Origin: Geobacter sp.
GTDB lineage: Bacteria; Myxococcota_A; UBA9160; JADFDR01
Assembly: GCA_018262735.1 (NCBI GenBank)
Contig: JADFDR010000003.1
Span: 1-38,912, forward strand
DNA: 38,912 nt
Direction of reading: 5' to 3'
Of this stretch, positions 9,901-17,864 are shown in pieces. The notes beneath the pieces were generated by a model, which saw nothing but the letters and a program-made list of their open reading frames with translations, made no database searches and was not told where the DNA came from. The position numbers and the translations under genes were made by a program. Each line of letters opens with the position of its first letter. The stretch's first letter is position 1.

Positions 9901-10309
9901 AATCTTACTCCATTCCGCGAAAGACATTGAGACACCAGGCATCGATCAACTCACGGGGTATGGCCTGCTCGACGCCAAAGCGGCGCTCGCTGCGGATCCA
10001 GCCTTCTTCTTAACTGCGACAATTCATAGTGTCATAGCGGCACAACGCGACGGAGCGACGGTCGTCGAGGTAAGTGGTTCGCTGCTTGGCAGCTCACTCG
10101 CGCGTGGCTGGCTCGAACTCGGTGCAGGCGAAACGCCGACCACATGGAAGAAAATCGGCGGAGAAATTCGCGGCAACATCGAGAACGGCGTACTCGGCGC
10201 CATCCCTGCCAGCGAGCTCTCGGGATCGAAAGTCTGGACGATTCGCGCGATCGGGGAGGACAAGAACGGGAAGCGCCGCGAAGCTTGGTTCCGACTCAAC
10301 TTGAGCTAA
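6959..10309 (+). CDS. Exported S8 (subtilisin-like) serine protease with long helical N-terminal region and Pro/Gly-rich linker
   Basis: Asp (VVAVIDSGLDWNH), His (DYDGHGTFVTGIIA) and Ser (ASGTSFAAPIVAGTA) motifs; signal peptide; start at 6959 or 7019, not 6377. Confidence 0.9.
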   Translation: MMKSLPRVAKRFRRNSGERKMRNYILPLLWLLAFTFLPNGIFVGNVFADDDVTVDMKQSEIPKDNSDLEAIQNFAQQLQSQKCVCPKMDCDAAHRTLQKLADLQGYLEGMLASLRDANDDHMAHFKALAEQGKLTNEQLGRTILALGVQEFLHNMGSALLDIASITSFFNEIAEDPSKLASKKPLEIIENLDKFYEAVKDYESAVTNLSSSLTGQKIEGPVGNLTPDVLGIGKDALNDHKSTISDAISVLKDVHEKGGDVREAFKKPGGPASAIGQIAGRYLKAYSAKQMEERMQYLKDLEGDLAASDLSQAQAFREMQKVQTRRFMAEDTLEAVRAALSSFAACAAKAGCGPYTLVRPQLPNFNTEVPGANGKVKKNWGTALRYYNEALAALRSDLSLPAIEERVPCNPTPIGDKIKIGFDTPVWCNFGGGSTPVPPFGGDDGSTPPPTSGPGDGIGIPTGGGGTPTTPGGTPQIPGGPPTHPGGTGTTTRPPGTTSKPNDDDPRDGDPTTPPPVIVKATKTALATGAQAVAVQGALLKIETPAPALPLAGNTAPDTGFNESPQQGVTGPDGQAKLGSGTPNGVTPVVVGVDLTPQSSMMVTLGGNNPRAALHPDLHQYWKRSFLLNSQTVAVLFYPQEMGQTVARLIRESANVTHSEINYCREKEGTPNDPYLLSKGSWKQNYDDQWGIKRVGFTTDADSAWNSVGEKPASVVVAVIDSGLDWNHKDFAWENIWQNPGEIPDNGIDDDGNGYVDDAIGWDFFHGSNKPWDYDGHGTFVTGIIAATQNNVTGIAGINPHAKIMVLKALNSFGHTRASFIAEAVLYAANHGAQVINLSVGGKNRTRAEEQAISYALSKGIVVVVAAGNEGTDVADFGPASLEGVITVTATDPNDKRAMFANWGSGIDIAAPGVDILSLRGRRTDLMRDLPGTDYQPDSAFVGSDKRYFRASGTSFAAPIVAGTASLLISKNPNLRAEQVKRILLHSAKDIETPGIDQLTGYGLLDAKAALAADPAFFLTATIHSVIAAQRDGATVVEVSGSLLGSSLARGWLELGAGETPTTWKKIGGEIRGNIENGVLGAIPASELSGSKVWTIRAIGEDKNGKRREAWFRLNLS

Positions 10310-10410
10310 GAAGTCTCCGACTCATGAATGCGCATTGATTTGTCACCGACGGAAAACATCCGTATAACTTGCAAAAAAGTCCGTTCATGGAATGGCTCGG
10401 AAGCTTCTTG
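10310..10410 (+). repeat. Dispersed intergenic element, copy B (partial; left-arm deletion)
   Basis: GAAGTCTCCGACTCATGAATGCGCATTGATTTGTCACCGACGGAAAACATC...CATGGAATGG; begins immediately after the S8 protease stop codon. Confidence 0.75.
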
Positions 10411-10462
10411 ACGGCCCGATCTTCGATACGCGACATAAAAAAGTGTCGAACGATTTTGCATA

Positions 10463-10573
10463 GGAAGACTCTGATTCATTCCACTTTATGAATGTTGACT
10501 GATTTCCCACCGATGGAAAGCCTCAACCCTGGTTTGTGAGAGTGCTCAAAAAATGGAATTGATCAGAGGTTCC
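10463..10573 (+). repeat. Dispersed intergenic element, copy C
   Basis: GGAAGACTCTGATTCATTCCACTTTATGAATG...CCCACCGATGGAAAG...CTCAAAAAATGGAATTGATCAGAGGTTCC. Confidence 0.85.
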
Positions 10574-10625
10574 ATCGAGCCAAAGTGGGTTCACAAAACG
10601 CAACTTCCGTCTTGGCAAGGAAGGA

Positions 10626-11903
10626 TTATTCCTGGCGTGAGTACGCTTCGGCAAGAATTTCGATGGGGTGCAAAGTGCGTATCGAAAGCCCACGTTGCGC
10701 AAAACCGGCACGAAACTGCAAGAGGCAGCCCGGATTCCCCGTTACGACGACATCGGGATTTGCCCTTTCGATCGACGCAAGTTTGCGTCGCCAAACGGCA
10801 TCGGCCATTTCGGGATGTGTAAGATTATAAATTCCCGCAGCACCACAACAGGCTGCAGCGTCTTCTTGCTCGACGAGTTGCAAACCGGGAATTTGCCGAA
10901 GGAGCGCACGTGGCGCATCGACAACGCGTTGGCCGTGAAACAAGTGACATGAATCGTCGTAGCAAACGCGAAGCCTCATTTCGCGGCTTGGTTTTTCGAT
11001 ACCCTGTGCGTACAAAAACTCCGAAATATCGCGTATCGAATGCGCAAGCCAACTCCAGGACTCTCGCTGCCTCGGCGATGCCGTCGAACCCTCTCCGTCG
11101 TCGCAAAGCCAATTTTCACAATCGCGCAGCGCCGCCCCGCACCCCGCCGAATCGACGATGACATACTCCACTTGGGCATCGCGAAACGCGCGCACGTTTT
11201 GCTCCAAAAGCTCGCGCGCAGTTTCAAGATCTCCCGAATGCGCGTGCAACGCTCCACAACACACTTGGGTGTCTGGCACAATCACTTCGAAACCGTTCTG
11301 CGCCAACACATGAAGACTCGCACGCTGCACCGAACCAAAAAATTCAGGCAAAACGCAGCCCACGAAATAACCCACCCGCGCTCGCCGCTTTCCGCGAGCA
11401 ACAAACGAAGTGGCAAGAGGAGCACGCAAACGGGGCGGTGCGATCGGCGGTAGAAAATCGATCCGTCGTTGCCAACGCGACGGAAGCAACAGACGCAACG
11501 CAGCAAGAACGCGAAAGCGTTGCAGTCCGTGCAAAACATTCACGACAAAACGCAAGCGACGACGATTCGGAACGATCTTCTGCAACACAAAAATTTCGAT
11601 TCTCTTTGCAATGCCCTGATGAAGGCCACGCCCTCTTGCTTCCGCGCGCATCGTCTCAAGCAGATCTTCAAAGCGCACTCCCGACGGACATGCCGTTTCG
11701 CAAGCACGACAGCCCAAACAAAGATCCATCGCCTCCAAAACAAGCTCGGAAAATTCAATGCGATTCTCCACGACGCCGCGCATCAAGTAAATGCGTCCGC
11801 GTGGCGATGCGATTTCATTTCCCGTTTCTCGATAAGTTGGACACGTTGGCAGGCAAAGGCCGCAGTGAACACAATCAAGTGTTAACTGCGAAATTTTTTT
11901 CAT
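10626..11903 (-). CDS. glcF: Glycolate oxidase iron-sulfur subunit
   Basis: Two 4Fe-4S motifs (CVHCGLCLPTCPTY, CLGCRACETACPSG) and CCG motifs (CCGALHAHSG, CCGAAGIYNL); ATG at 11903. Confidence 0.9.
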   Translation of the reverse strand: MKKISQLTLDCVHCGLCLPTCPTYRETGNEIASPRGRIYLMRGVVENRIEFSELVLEAMDLCLGCRACETACPSGVRFEDLLETMRAEARGRGLHQGIAKRIEIFVLQKIVPNRRRLRFVVNVLHGLQRFRVLAALRLLLPSRWQRRIDFLPPIAPPRLRAPLATSFVARGKRRARVGYFVGCVLPEFFGSVQRASLHVLAQNGFEVIVPDTQVCCGALHAHSGDLETARELLEQNVRAFRDAQVEYVIVDSAGCGAALRDCENWLCDDGEGSTASPRQRESWSWLAHSIRDISEFLYAQGIEKPSREMRLRVCYDDSCHLFHGQRVVDAPRALLRQIPGLQLVEQEDAAACCGAAGIYNLTHPEMADAVWRRKLASIERANPDVVVTGNPGCLLQFRAGFAQRGLSIRTLHPIEILAEAYSRQE

Positions 11904-11962
11904 TCGCGCAGGATCGCTTCCATGACACGCAAAACCGTCGCAAGAGTTTCCGCCCGCTCGCA

Positions 11963-13279
11963 TCACAGCTTCCCCATACCGCGTCCCGGATTGAGCAAAA
12001 GATGGGGATCCAATTTGCGCTTCAATTCGTGCATGAGATCAAGATTTGGGATTTTATCTCCGTAAACATCGATCTCGCGTTTGCAAACCACAGCGTTCGC
12101 TGCCGGAACTTCTTCCAAAAAAACCGCAGCCGAAGTTTGTTGCGCAAGATCGCAACATTTTTGCCATAGCATGCGCATCGTCTGTGCAGCACTCGCTGCA
12201 TGCATCGGAATCGGGATCCAGGCCCAGAGCAGGGTCGCACCCACGCCGGGACAAATCAAAACTTCCGCATCAAGTGCATGCAACGCCTTTCGCAAAGAAC
12301 ACAATTTTGAGTTGGAAGCTGCGAAACGAACTCGTACCCGATCCGCTGCGCAGCCCGTCGAGCGAGCGCTACGCATTCTTCCCGCCGCCGTCGCATCCAT
12401 TTCCTGGATCGAAGCCATTCCTCGCAGCCAACTTGTATCCGCCTCGATATTTTCAACGTCTCCCGCAAACCCAACACCGAGTACGGCATCGGCAGTTGCG
12501 AGTTCGGGAGAAAATCGCGCGACCAGTGCGCGATCCATTCCCATGACCGAAGCCACCGTCGGTCGACGTGCCAGCGCCAGAGCGAGCGACTCCAGCCCGT
12601 CTTCCGCCGCAACGAGAAAAGAAATCGCGGCTTCGGCTTTCGGTCGCAATCGCAACCAGCTACGTGTCATCACGCCAAGAGAACCGCAAGATCCAACGTA
12701 GAGTTTGTTGAGATCGTAACCCGTGACATTTTTTACAACGCGCCCACCGCAACGCACTGCGCCACCATCGGCCAAAACCAAATCGAGACCGAGAACGCAA
12801 TGCTTCGGAAATCCCGATCGTAACCAGCTTGCTCCACTCCATGCTAACGCCAGAGTTCCTCCGACACTACTTTGCGTCGATGCAGCTTCAAGCGGAAGCT
12901 CCCATCCTTCGCGCTGCACAATTTCTTGCAGTTCCGCCACGCGCATTCCCGCACCAGCTTGCACAACACCCTCTTCGGGTTCAAAAACGTGCAACTGCGC
13001 AAGGCGTGTCGTCGAAAGCAGCACCGCATCGCCCCGCAACAAATTTCCTTGCGTAAGACGCGTTGCATTCCCTGCAACGAGCGACGGAATTCGATTTGCG
13101 TGAAGCACAGACATCGCCTCGCAAAGCGCACTCTCGTCTTCGGGATACAAAACCCATTTCGGCGCCATACCCTCGACAAAAGGTGAAGCAGACATCATCT
13201 CGATCGACGGTGACAAACTCGCAAGACAGTTCTCGAGCCGACTCAAAAAGGAAATCTCGAATTGCGCTTCGTGTTGCAT
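11963..13279 (-). CDS. glcE: Glycolate oxidase FAD-binding subunit
   Basis: FAD_binding_4-like (VGGTLALAWSGASWLRSG, GGRVVKNVTGYDLNKLYVGSCGSLGVMTR); sits between glcD and glcF; start uncertain (13357 or 13279). Confidence 0.88.
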   Translation of the reverse strand: MQHEAQFEISFLSRLENCLASLSPSIEMMSASPFVEGMAPKWVLYPEDESALCEAMSVLHANRIPSLVAGNATRLTQGNLLRGDAVLLSTTRLAQLHVFEPEEGVVQAGAGMRVAELQEIVQREGWELPLEAASTQSSVGGTLALAWSGASWLRSGFPKHCVLGLDLVLADGGAVRCGGRVVKNVTGYDLNKLYVGSCGSLGVMTRSWLRLRPKAEAAISFLVAAEDGLESLALALARRPTVASVMGMDRALVARFSPELATADAVLGVGFAGDVENIEADTSWLRGMASIQEMDATAAGRMRSARSTGCAADRVRVRFAASNSKLCSLRKALHALDAEVLICPGVGATLLWAWIPIPMHAASAAQTMRMLWQKCCDLAQQTSAAVFLEEVPAANAVVCKREIDVYGDKIPNLDLMHELKRKLDPHLLLNPGRGMGKL

Positions 13280-13378
13280 TGCTTCCCCGCTTTGTACTAC
13301 GTACTTTCGCGAACACTCTCCGCCAAGGAACGGTGCGCATCCTCTTGTCGCGCGCATCTTCCTGCCTAACGCATCTGC

Positions 13379-14809
13379 CTATCGCAAATGCGGATTCGAC
13401 TCGACACAAGATCGTGTTGACGGCAGAACCTTCGATGGATTGCAAAGCTTTGCAGGATCGAACACTGCACGCACAGCTTCCATCGTCGCAAGATCTCGAT
13501 CCGAAAAAAGAAGCCGCAAAAACTCGCGCTTCTCATGCCCAATGCCATGCTCGCCACTGATACTTCCCCCGACCGCTACGCAGTAACGTAAAATTTCCTC
13601 TCCTGCGGCGAGCACACGCTGCAATTCGTCGGCATTACGCCGATCGAAAGAAATGTTCGGATGCAAATTCCCGTCACCTGCATGAAATACATTGGAAAGT
13701 GTCAGACGATAGCGGTCGCCAATCTCGCAAACTTTCTTCAATACCTCTGGCAATTTCGTACGCGGCACCACGGCATCGTGCACATAAACATCCGGCGCAA
13801 TGCGGCCCATGGCGCCAAACGCGCTTTTTCGGGCGCGCCAAAATCCCAGTCGCTCTTGAGCATCACGCGCCACGGAAACATTTCGGGCACCGCTTGCCTG
13901 CATCAACACTTGAATGCGTTGAACATGACGTGCCAGACTCGGCGCCGGGCCATCGAGTTCGACCAAGAGCACGGCGCCGGCGTCCGTCGGAAGTCCGCCC
14001 GAATAAACGCTTGCTTCAATTGCGCAAATCGTGCGTTGATCCATGATTTCCAGGGCAGAGGGCACAATGCCGGATCGAAGGATCCGCGTCACGGCATCGC
14101 ACGCCGTGACCAACTCCTCAAAGACCACAAGCAAAGTTTCGACTTGTTCCGGCCGCTCGGTGAAACGCACGACCGCCTGCGTGATGACGCCAAGCGTTCC
14201 CTCGCTCCCCGTCAGCAAACCCGCAAGATCAAATCCACTCGCAAACCCCGACGGAGAACCGAACCGACGCAGTGTGCCATCGGGCAAAACTACTTCGAGT
14301 GCGAGTACGTGCTCGGTCGTCGCGCCATACTTAAAAGTGTGTGGACCTCCCGAATTTTCAGCGATGTTGCCTCCGATGCTGCATGCGAGCTGACTCGACG
14401 GATCAGGCGCAAAGAACAATCCATGCGAAGCGACGGCCTTCGACAAATCAGCATTGATGACGCCGGGTTCGATCACGGCGTATCGATCCTCCACATTTAC
14501 ATCCAGGATTCGATTCATCCTCGAGCACTCGAGGATCACTGCACCGTCGGCGGGAAGCGCACCGCCAGAAAGTCCTGTGCCAGCTCCTCGCGGAACGAAG
14601 GGAACGCCCCAGGCGCCACATAGTTTCACGATGGAAACCACTTGTTCGCAATTTTCGGGAAGCACCACAGCACTCGGCATGCCTGCGTGAACAGCAAGCG
14701 CATCGCACTCATAGGGCAAAAGCTGTTCGGGCTCGAGCAACAGACAATCTCTCGCCACGATTTGACGCAAAGCCTCGACAAACGCAAATTTGTGTCGACT
14801 CACGTGCAT
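13379..14809 (-). CDS. glcD: Glycolate oxidase subunit GlcD (FAD-linked oxidase)
   Basis: VPRGAGTGLSGGALP, GGNIAENSGGPHTFKYG, GSEGTLGVITQAV, GDGNLHPNI and GEHGIGHEK motifs. Confidence 0.92.
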   Translation of the reverse strand: MHVSRHKFAFVEALRQIVARDCLLLEPEQLLPYECDALAVHAGMPSAVVLPENCEQVVSIVKLCGAWGVPFVPRGAGTGLSGGALPADGAVILECSRMNRILDVNVEDRYAVIEPGVINADLSKAVASHGLFFAPDPSSQLACSIGGNIAENSGGPHTFKYGATTEHVLALEVVLPDGTLRRFGSPSGFASGFDLAGLLTGSEGTLGVITQAVVRFTERPEQVETLLVVFEELVTACDAVTRILRSGIVPSALEIMDQRTICAIEASVYSGGLPTDAGAVLLVELDGPAPSLARHVQRIQVLMQASGARNVSVARDAQERLGFWRARKSAFGAMGRIAPDVYVHDAVVPRTKLPEVLKKVCEIGDRYRLTLSNVFHAGDGNLHPNISFDRRNADELQRVLAAGEEILRYCVAVGGSISGEHGIGHEKREFLRLLFSDRDLATMEAVRAVFDPAKLCNPSKVLPSTRSCVESNPHLR

Positions 14810-14831
14810 CGGTTCACCCAAATCCAAAACT

Positions 14832-14945
14832 GAAGGAGCTTCTGATCAATTCCATTTTTCGAGTTTTTCACAAACCATGACTGATGTTTCCCGTCGGTGA
14901 AAAACCAACTCGCATGGACAAAGCGAGATGGATCAGAAGCTCCTC
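14832..14945 (-). repeat. Dispersed intergenic element, copy D
   Basis: Reverse complement GAGGAGCTTCTGATCCATCTCGCTTTGTCCATGCGAG...TTTTTCACCGACGGGAAACATCA...CTCGAAAAATGGAATTGATCAGAAGCTCCTTC; 14 bp perfect terminal inverted repeat AGGAGCTTCTGATC. Confidence 0.88.
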
Positions 14946-15128
14946 AAATCAAAACGCAAAATCGGTTCTACTCAAAAGCCAAGAGGCCAAACGCATTGAA
15001 AGGGATTCTCTCTCAAAACGATCGGCCAATTTGTAGGAAAAACCTCGAAGAAGTGTCACGATACGCGCGCAAAGCGTGCTTCTCTCCTGCGCCGCACGCG
15101 ACTTCACGCTCGGAGGGAACCTTGCGAA

Positions 15129-16193
15129 TCAAACGAGTCCGAGACGTTCCAGATCCTCGGCGTCGAGACCAAGAAAATGCCCGACTTCGTGTTTGATCGT
15201 GAGCTGAATCTGCGCTGCAAGCTCCGTCTCGTTTCGACAGACTTTTTCGAGATTCTTCTTGAACAGCGTCAGACGTCCACTGCCACGCGAGATCTTTCGT
15301 CCAAAAAGAAATCCGGGCTTCGAACGCGGCTCTTCAGCTTCGGGAGGCGGCCCTTCGTAAATCCCAAGCAACTGCGGCGACACTTTTTCGCGATCGATCA
15401 ATTCTTGCGCTGGGAAATCCTGCACGTCGACTTCGACCTCTCCCAAAAATTCGCGAATCGAACGTGGCAAGTTGCCAAGCGAGCTACTCACGATTTCGCG
15501 AAAACGCGGCAAGTCGAGCGTCAGAGGACGAGGATAATGATCCGGGTCGAGTGCATCTGCGCGAACAAACGCATCTTCTGCGGCTTGCTCAAGATTCATC
15601 CGTTCAAGCACCAACCCAAGGTGATACAAGGCATGACCTGAATCGGGTTCAAGTGCAATCGCTCGTTCCAGACACTGCTTCGCGGCTTCGAGCTGACTCG
15701 TTTCGAAAAGAATCTGACCCTCGAACGCACGATAAATTCCGACGTCGCCCGCCGCACGCAATGCGCGACGCACCAAAAAAAGCGCACCGGGCAAGTTATC
15801 AAGATAGAAGAAGGCTTTCGACTTGAGGTAGTAAACTTCGGCTTCGAGCATCCGATCGAGCTGCGGCAAATCGGGCGAGCCCTCGAGCAGTGCATCGCAG
15901 CGAAGCAGCGCTTGCTCATGCTCTCCAAACTCTTCGACCAAAAGCTCTGCACGATTCAAATGTGCAGTGATGAACTTCGGATCGGCAGAGGCCGCCAAAT
16001 CAAATTCGTGTAGAGCTTCCTCCACATGACCCGCGTCCCAAAGGATTTCGCCACGCCCGTTATGCGCCTCTGCACCGTCGGGCTGCGCTTTCAACGCTTC
16101 ATTGAGCCAAGCCAGTGCTTCGTCGGTACGACCGCCGTGCGATGCCTCCATCGCCTGGTCAAGGCAATCCCAGTATCGATCCTTGTCTTTCAT
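15129..16193 (-). CDS. TPR-repeat protein with C-terminal zincin-like metallopeptidase domain
   Basis: Tandem TPR-like repeats (AEAHNGRGEILWDAGHVEEALHEFDLAASADP) then IQLTIKHEVGHFLGLDAEDLERLGL with HExxHxxGxD motif. Confidence 0.82.
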   Translation of the reverse strand: MKDKDRYWDCLDQAMEASHGGRTDEALAWLNEALKAQPDGAEAHNGRGEILWDAGHVEEALHEFDLAASADPKFITAHLNRAELLVEEFGEHEQALLRCDALLEGSPDLPQLDRMLEAEVYYLKSKAFFYLDNLPGALFLVRRALRAAGDVGIYRAFEGQILFETSQLEAAKQCLERAIALEPDSGHALYHLGLVLERMNLEQAAEDAFVRADALDPDHYPRPLTLDLPRFREIVSSSLGNLPRSIREFLGEVEVDVQDFPAQELIDREKVSPQLLGIYEGPPPEAEEPRSKPGFLFGRKISRGSGRLTLFKKNLEKVCRNETELAAQIQLTIKHEVGHFLGLDAEDLERLGLV

Positions 16194-16226
16194 TTGCTTG
16201 CGTTGATCCTTGTGCCGAAAATAAAA

Positions 16227-16241
16227 ACGCCGGGCCGGCGT
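16227..16241 (-). terminator. Rho-independent terminator downstream of the tetR-family gene (minus strand)
   Basis: Minus strand ACGCCGGCCCGGCGT followed by TTTTATTTT; lies between genes 16352-16993 and 15129-16193. Confidence 0.65.
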
Positions 16242-16351
16242 CGCGTGGGCTCAGCATAGCAGAAGCCTGCGTCCGCCAAGGGCTAAGCGACTTCGAGGGA
16301 AGATCAACGTAAAGCATTGAATTCATTGAACTCTTGCGAGAACAACCACGC

Positions 16352-16993
16352 CTACTTTTCTTGTCGTGAAAGCGAAAAAGGTGCGGAAAGAAGTTCGGGA
16401 CGGACGGAGCGGACGCGATCGTCGAGAATGGCCTCCGCAATTTCGGCGACCCACGCCACGCGATCCATGGAAAGCCGCTCCCCCGTCACGAGTTGCACAT
16501 AACCATGCACGGCGGCCCAACTGAGCGCTGTCTCACGATCCGGATCGCTTGGCCGAAACACGCCCGACTCAATCCCCCGTACATAAAGCGAGCGCACAAG
16601 CATCCAAACCCGAAACGCACTTTGCAATGCTTCAACACTGTATCGTGTCGAGAGTGTCGACAATGTATTTTCCTGAAACATCAGGCGATACAACTCGGGA
16701 TGATCCAAACCAAAACGGATATAGCGCCGACCGGCCTCTTTCAACGCAACATCAAGATCTGCGATTCCGACGATACTTTCCATTTCCTTCGAAAGACGAT
16801 CAAAGCCATGCAAAGCAATTTCTTTGATCAACTCTTCCTTGTTCTCGAAGTGCAGATAAATTGTCGCCGAGGAATAACCAAGATTCTCGGCAAGCGAACG
16901 CATCGTCACGCGTCCCGGCCCCTCTCGGTATACGATTCCAATCGCCTCTTCCAAAATTTTATTGCGTAACTCGGAATTCCCTGTACGGCGCAT
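16352..16993 (-). CDS. TetR/AcrR family transcriptional regulator
   Basis: N-terminal HTH RNKILEEAIGIVYREGPGRVTMRSLAENLGYSSATIYLHFENKEELIKEI. Confidence 0.92.
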   Translation of the reverse strand: MRRTGNSELRNKILEEAIGIVYREGPGRVTMRSLAENLGYSSATIYLHFENKEELIKEIALHGFDRLSKEMESIVGIADLDVALKEAGRRYIRFGLDHPELYRLMFQENTLSTLSTRYSVEALQSAFRVWMLVRSLYVRGIESGVFRPSDPDRETALSWAAVHGYVQLVTGERLSMDRVAWVAEIAEAILDDRVRSVRPELLSAPFSLSRQEK

Positions 16994-17547
16994 GCCCCTC
17001 CCGCCTCCTGTCTTCGATCGACTCCGAAAAGTCCGTGCGACTTTTCATTCCTTGCCGCGCAGCTCAAAGGCGACCGTTTTGCGGTAGCGACCTTGGGTTT
17101 GATTTGCCCTTCGAACCCAATGCAAAACGTCCTTGCAAGAGCTGTCCGCCGGTACGGCTTCAAGCCCTTTTCCTTTTCACTCATCTTGTTGAGATTGCGC
17201 GGCTCCCCAGACTCAAAACTCGGGTTTCGAAAGTATCATTGCAGCACTTTCGGTCAACGGCGGGTCTGCATTTTTATGACGAGAACGTCTTTATTTTCAA
17301 TCGCTTACAGATGTGGTGTTCAACCTACAACTTGAAAAAAACCAAAGGAAAACAATCGTCTTCGGGGCAAGATGGGAGCGAAATTTCCGATGAGACCTAC
17401 ACGCCTTCTGCAAAATTCCACTGCAAAAAATGTGTACAAGCCAGGAAAGAAATGCCGGCAACGACAGGAAGAGAGATGCGCCGGAAAAGAACAAGAAGCG
17501 CGAAACGCTCCCTCATCAAAAATTCATGAAACACAAAAGATGCAAGT

Positions 17548-17624
17548 TGGTGGGCCCTCCAGGGATTGAACCTGGGACTGTCCGGTTATGAGCCGGATGC
17601 TCTGACCGACTGAGCTAAGGGCCC
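17548..17624 (-). tRNA. tRNA with CAT anticodon, most likely tRNA-Ile2 (CAU, lysidine-modified), alternatively elongator tRNA-Met; CCA encoded
   Basis: Reverse complement GGGCCCTTAGCTCAGTCGGTCAGAGCATCCGGCTCATAACCGGACAGTCCCAGGTTCAATCCCTGGAGGGCCCACCA folds as a full cloverleaf. Confidence 0.95.
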
Positions 17625-17864
17625 AACCGCCGCTAGCTTACCACGTCACACGCATGAAGCAGGAGTGCGCAAAATTTTTTGGAGACCGTACGCTCGAACG
17701 CTGCAAAAAAGAGTTACTTGCAATGCGATGAAACGCGCATGGCGCGATCACGATCGAAGCCATTTCCGCTTTGCAGTTTGTGAAATTTCGAACACCGCAC
17801 TTTGCCTTTCTGCGTCTTCGCGAGTCAAAACGCGCAATTGCCCCGAGTTACGAAACTTGTCAAT

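Noticed and set aside
17548-17864. Possible integrated island next to the tRNA gene
   Set aside because: No integrase, no duplicated tRNA 3' end seen, and neighbouring genes look like ordinary chromosome.
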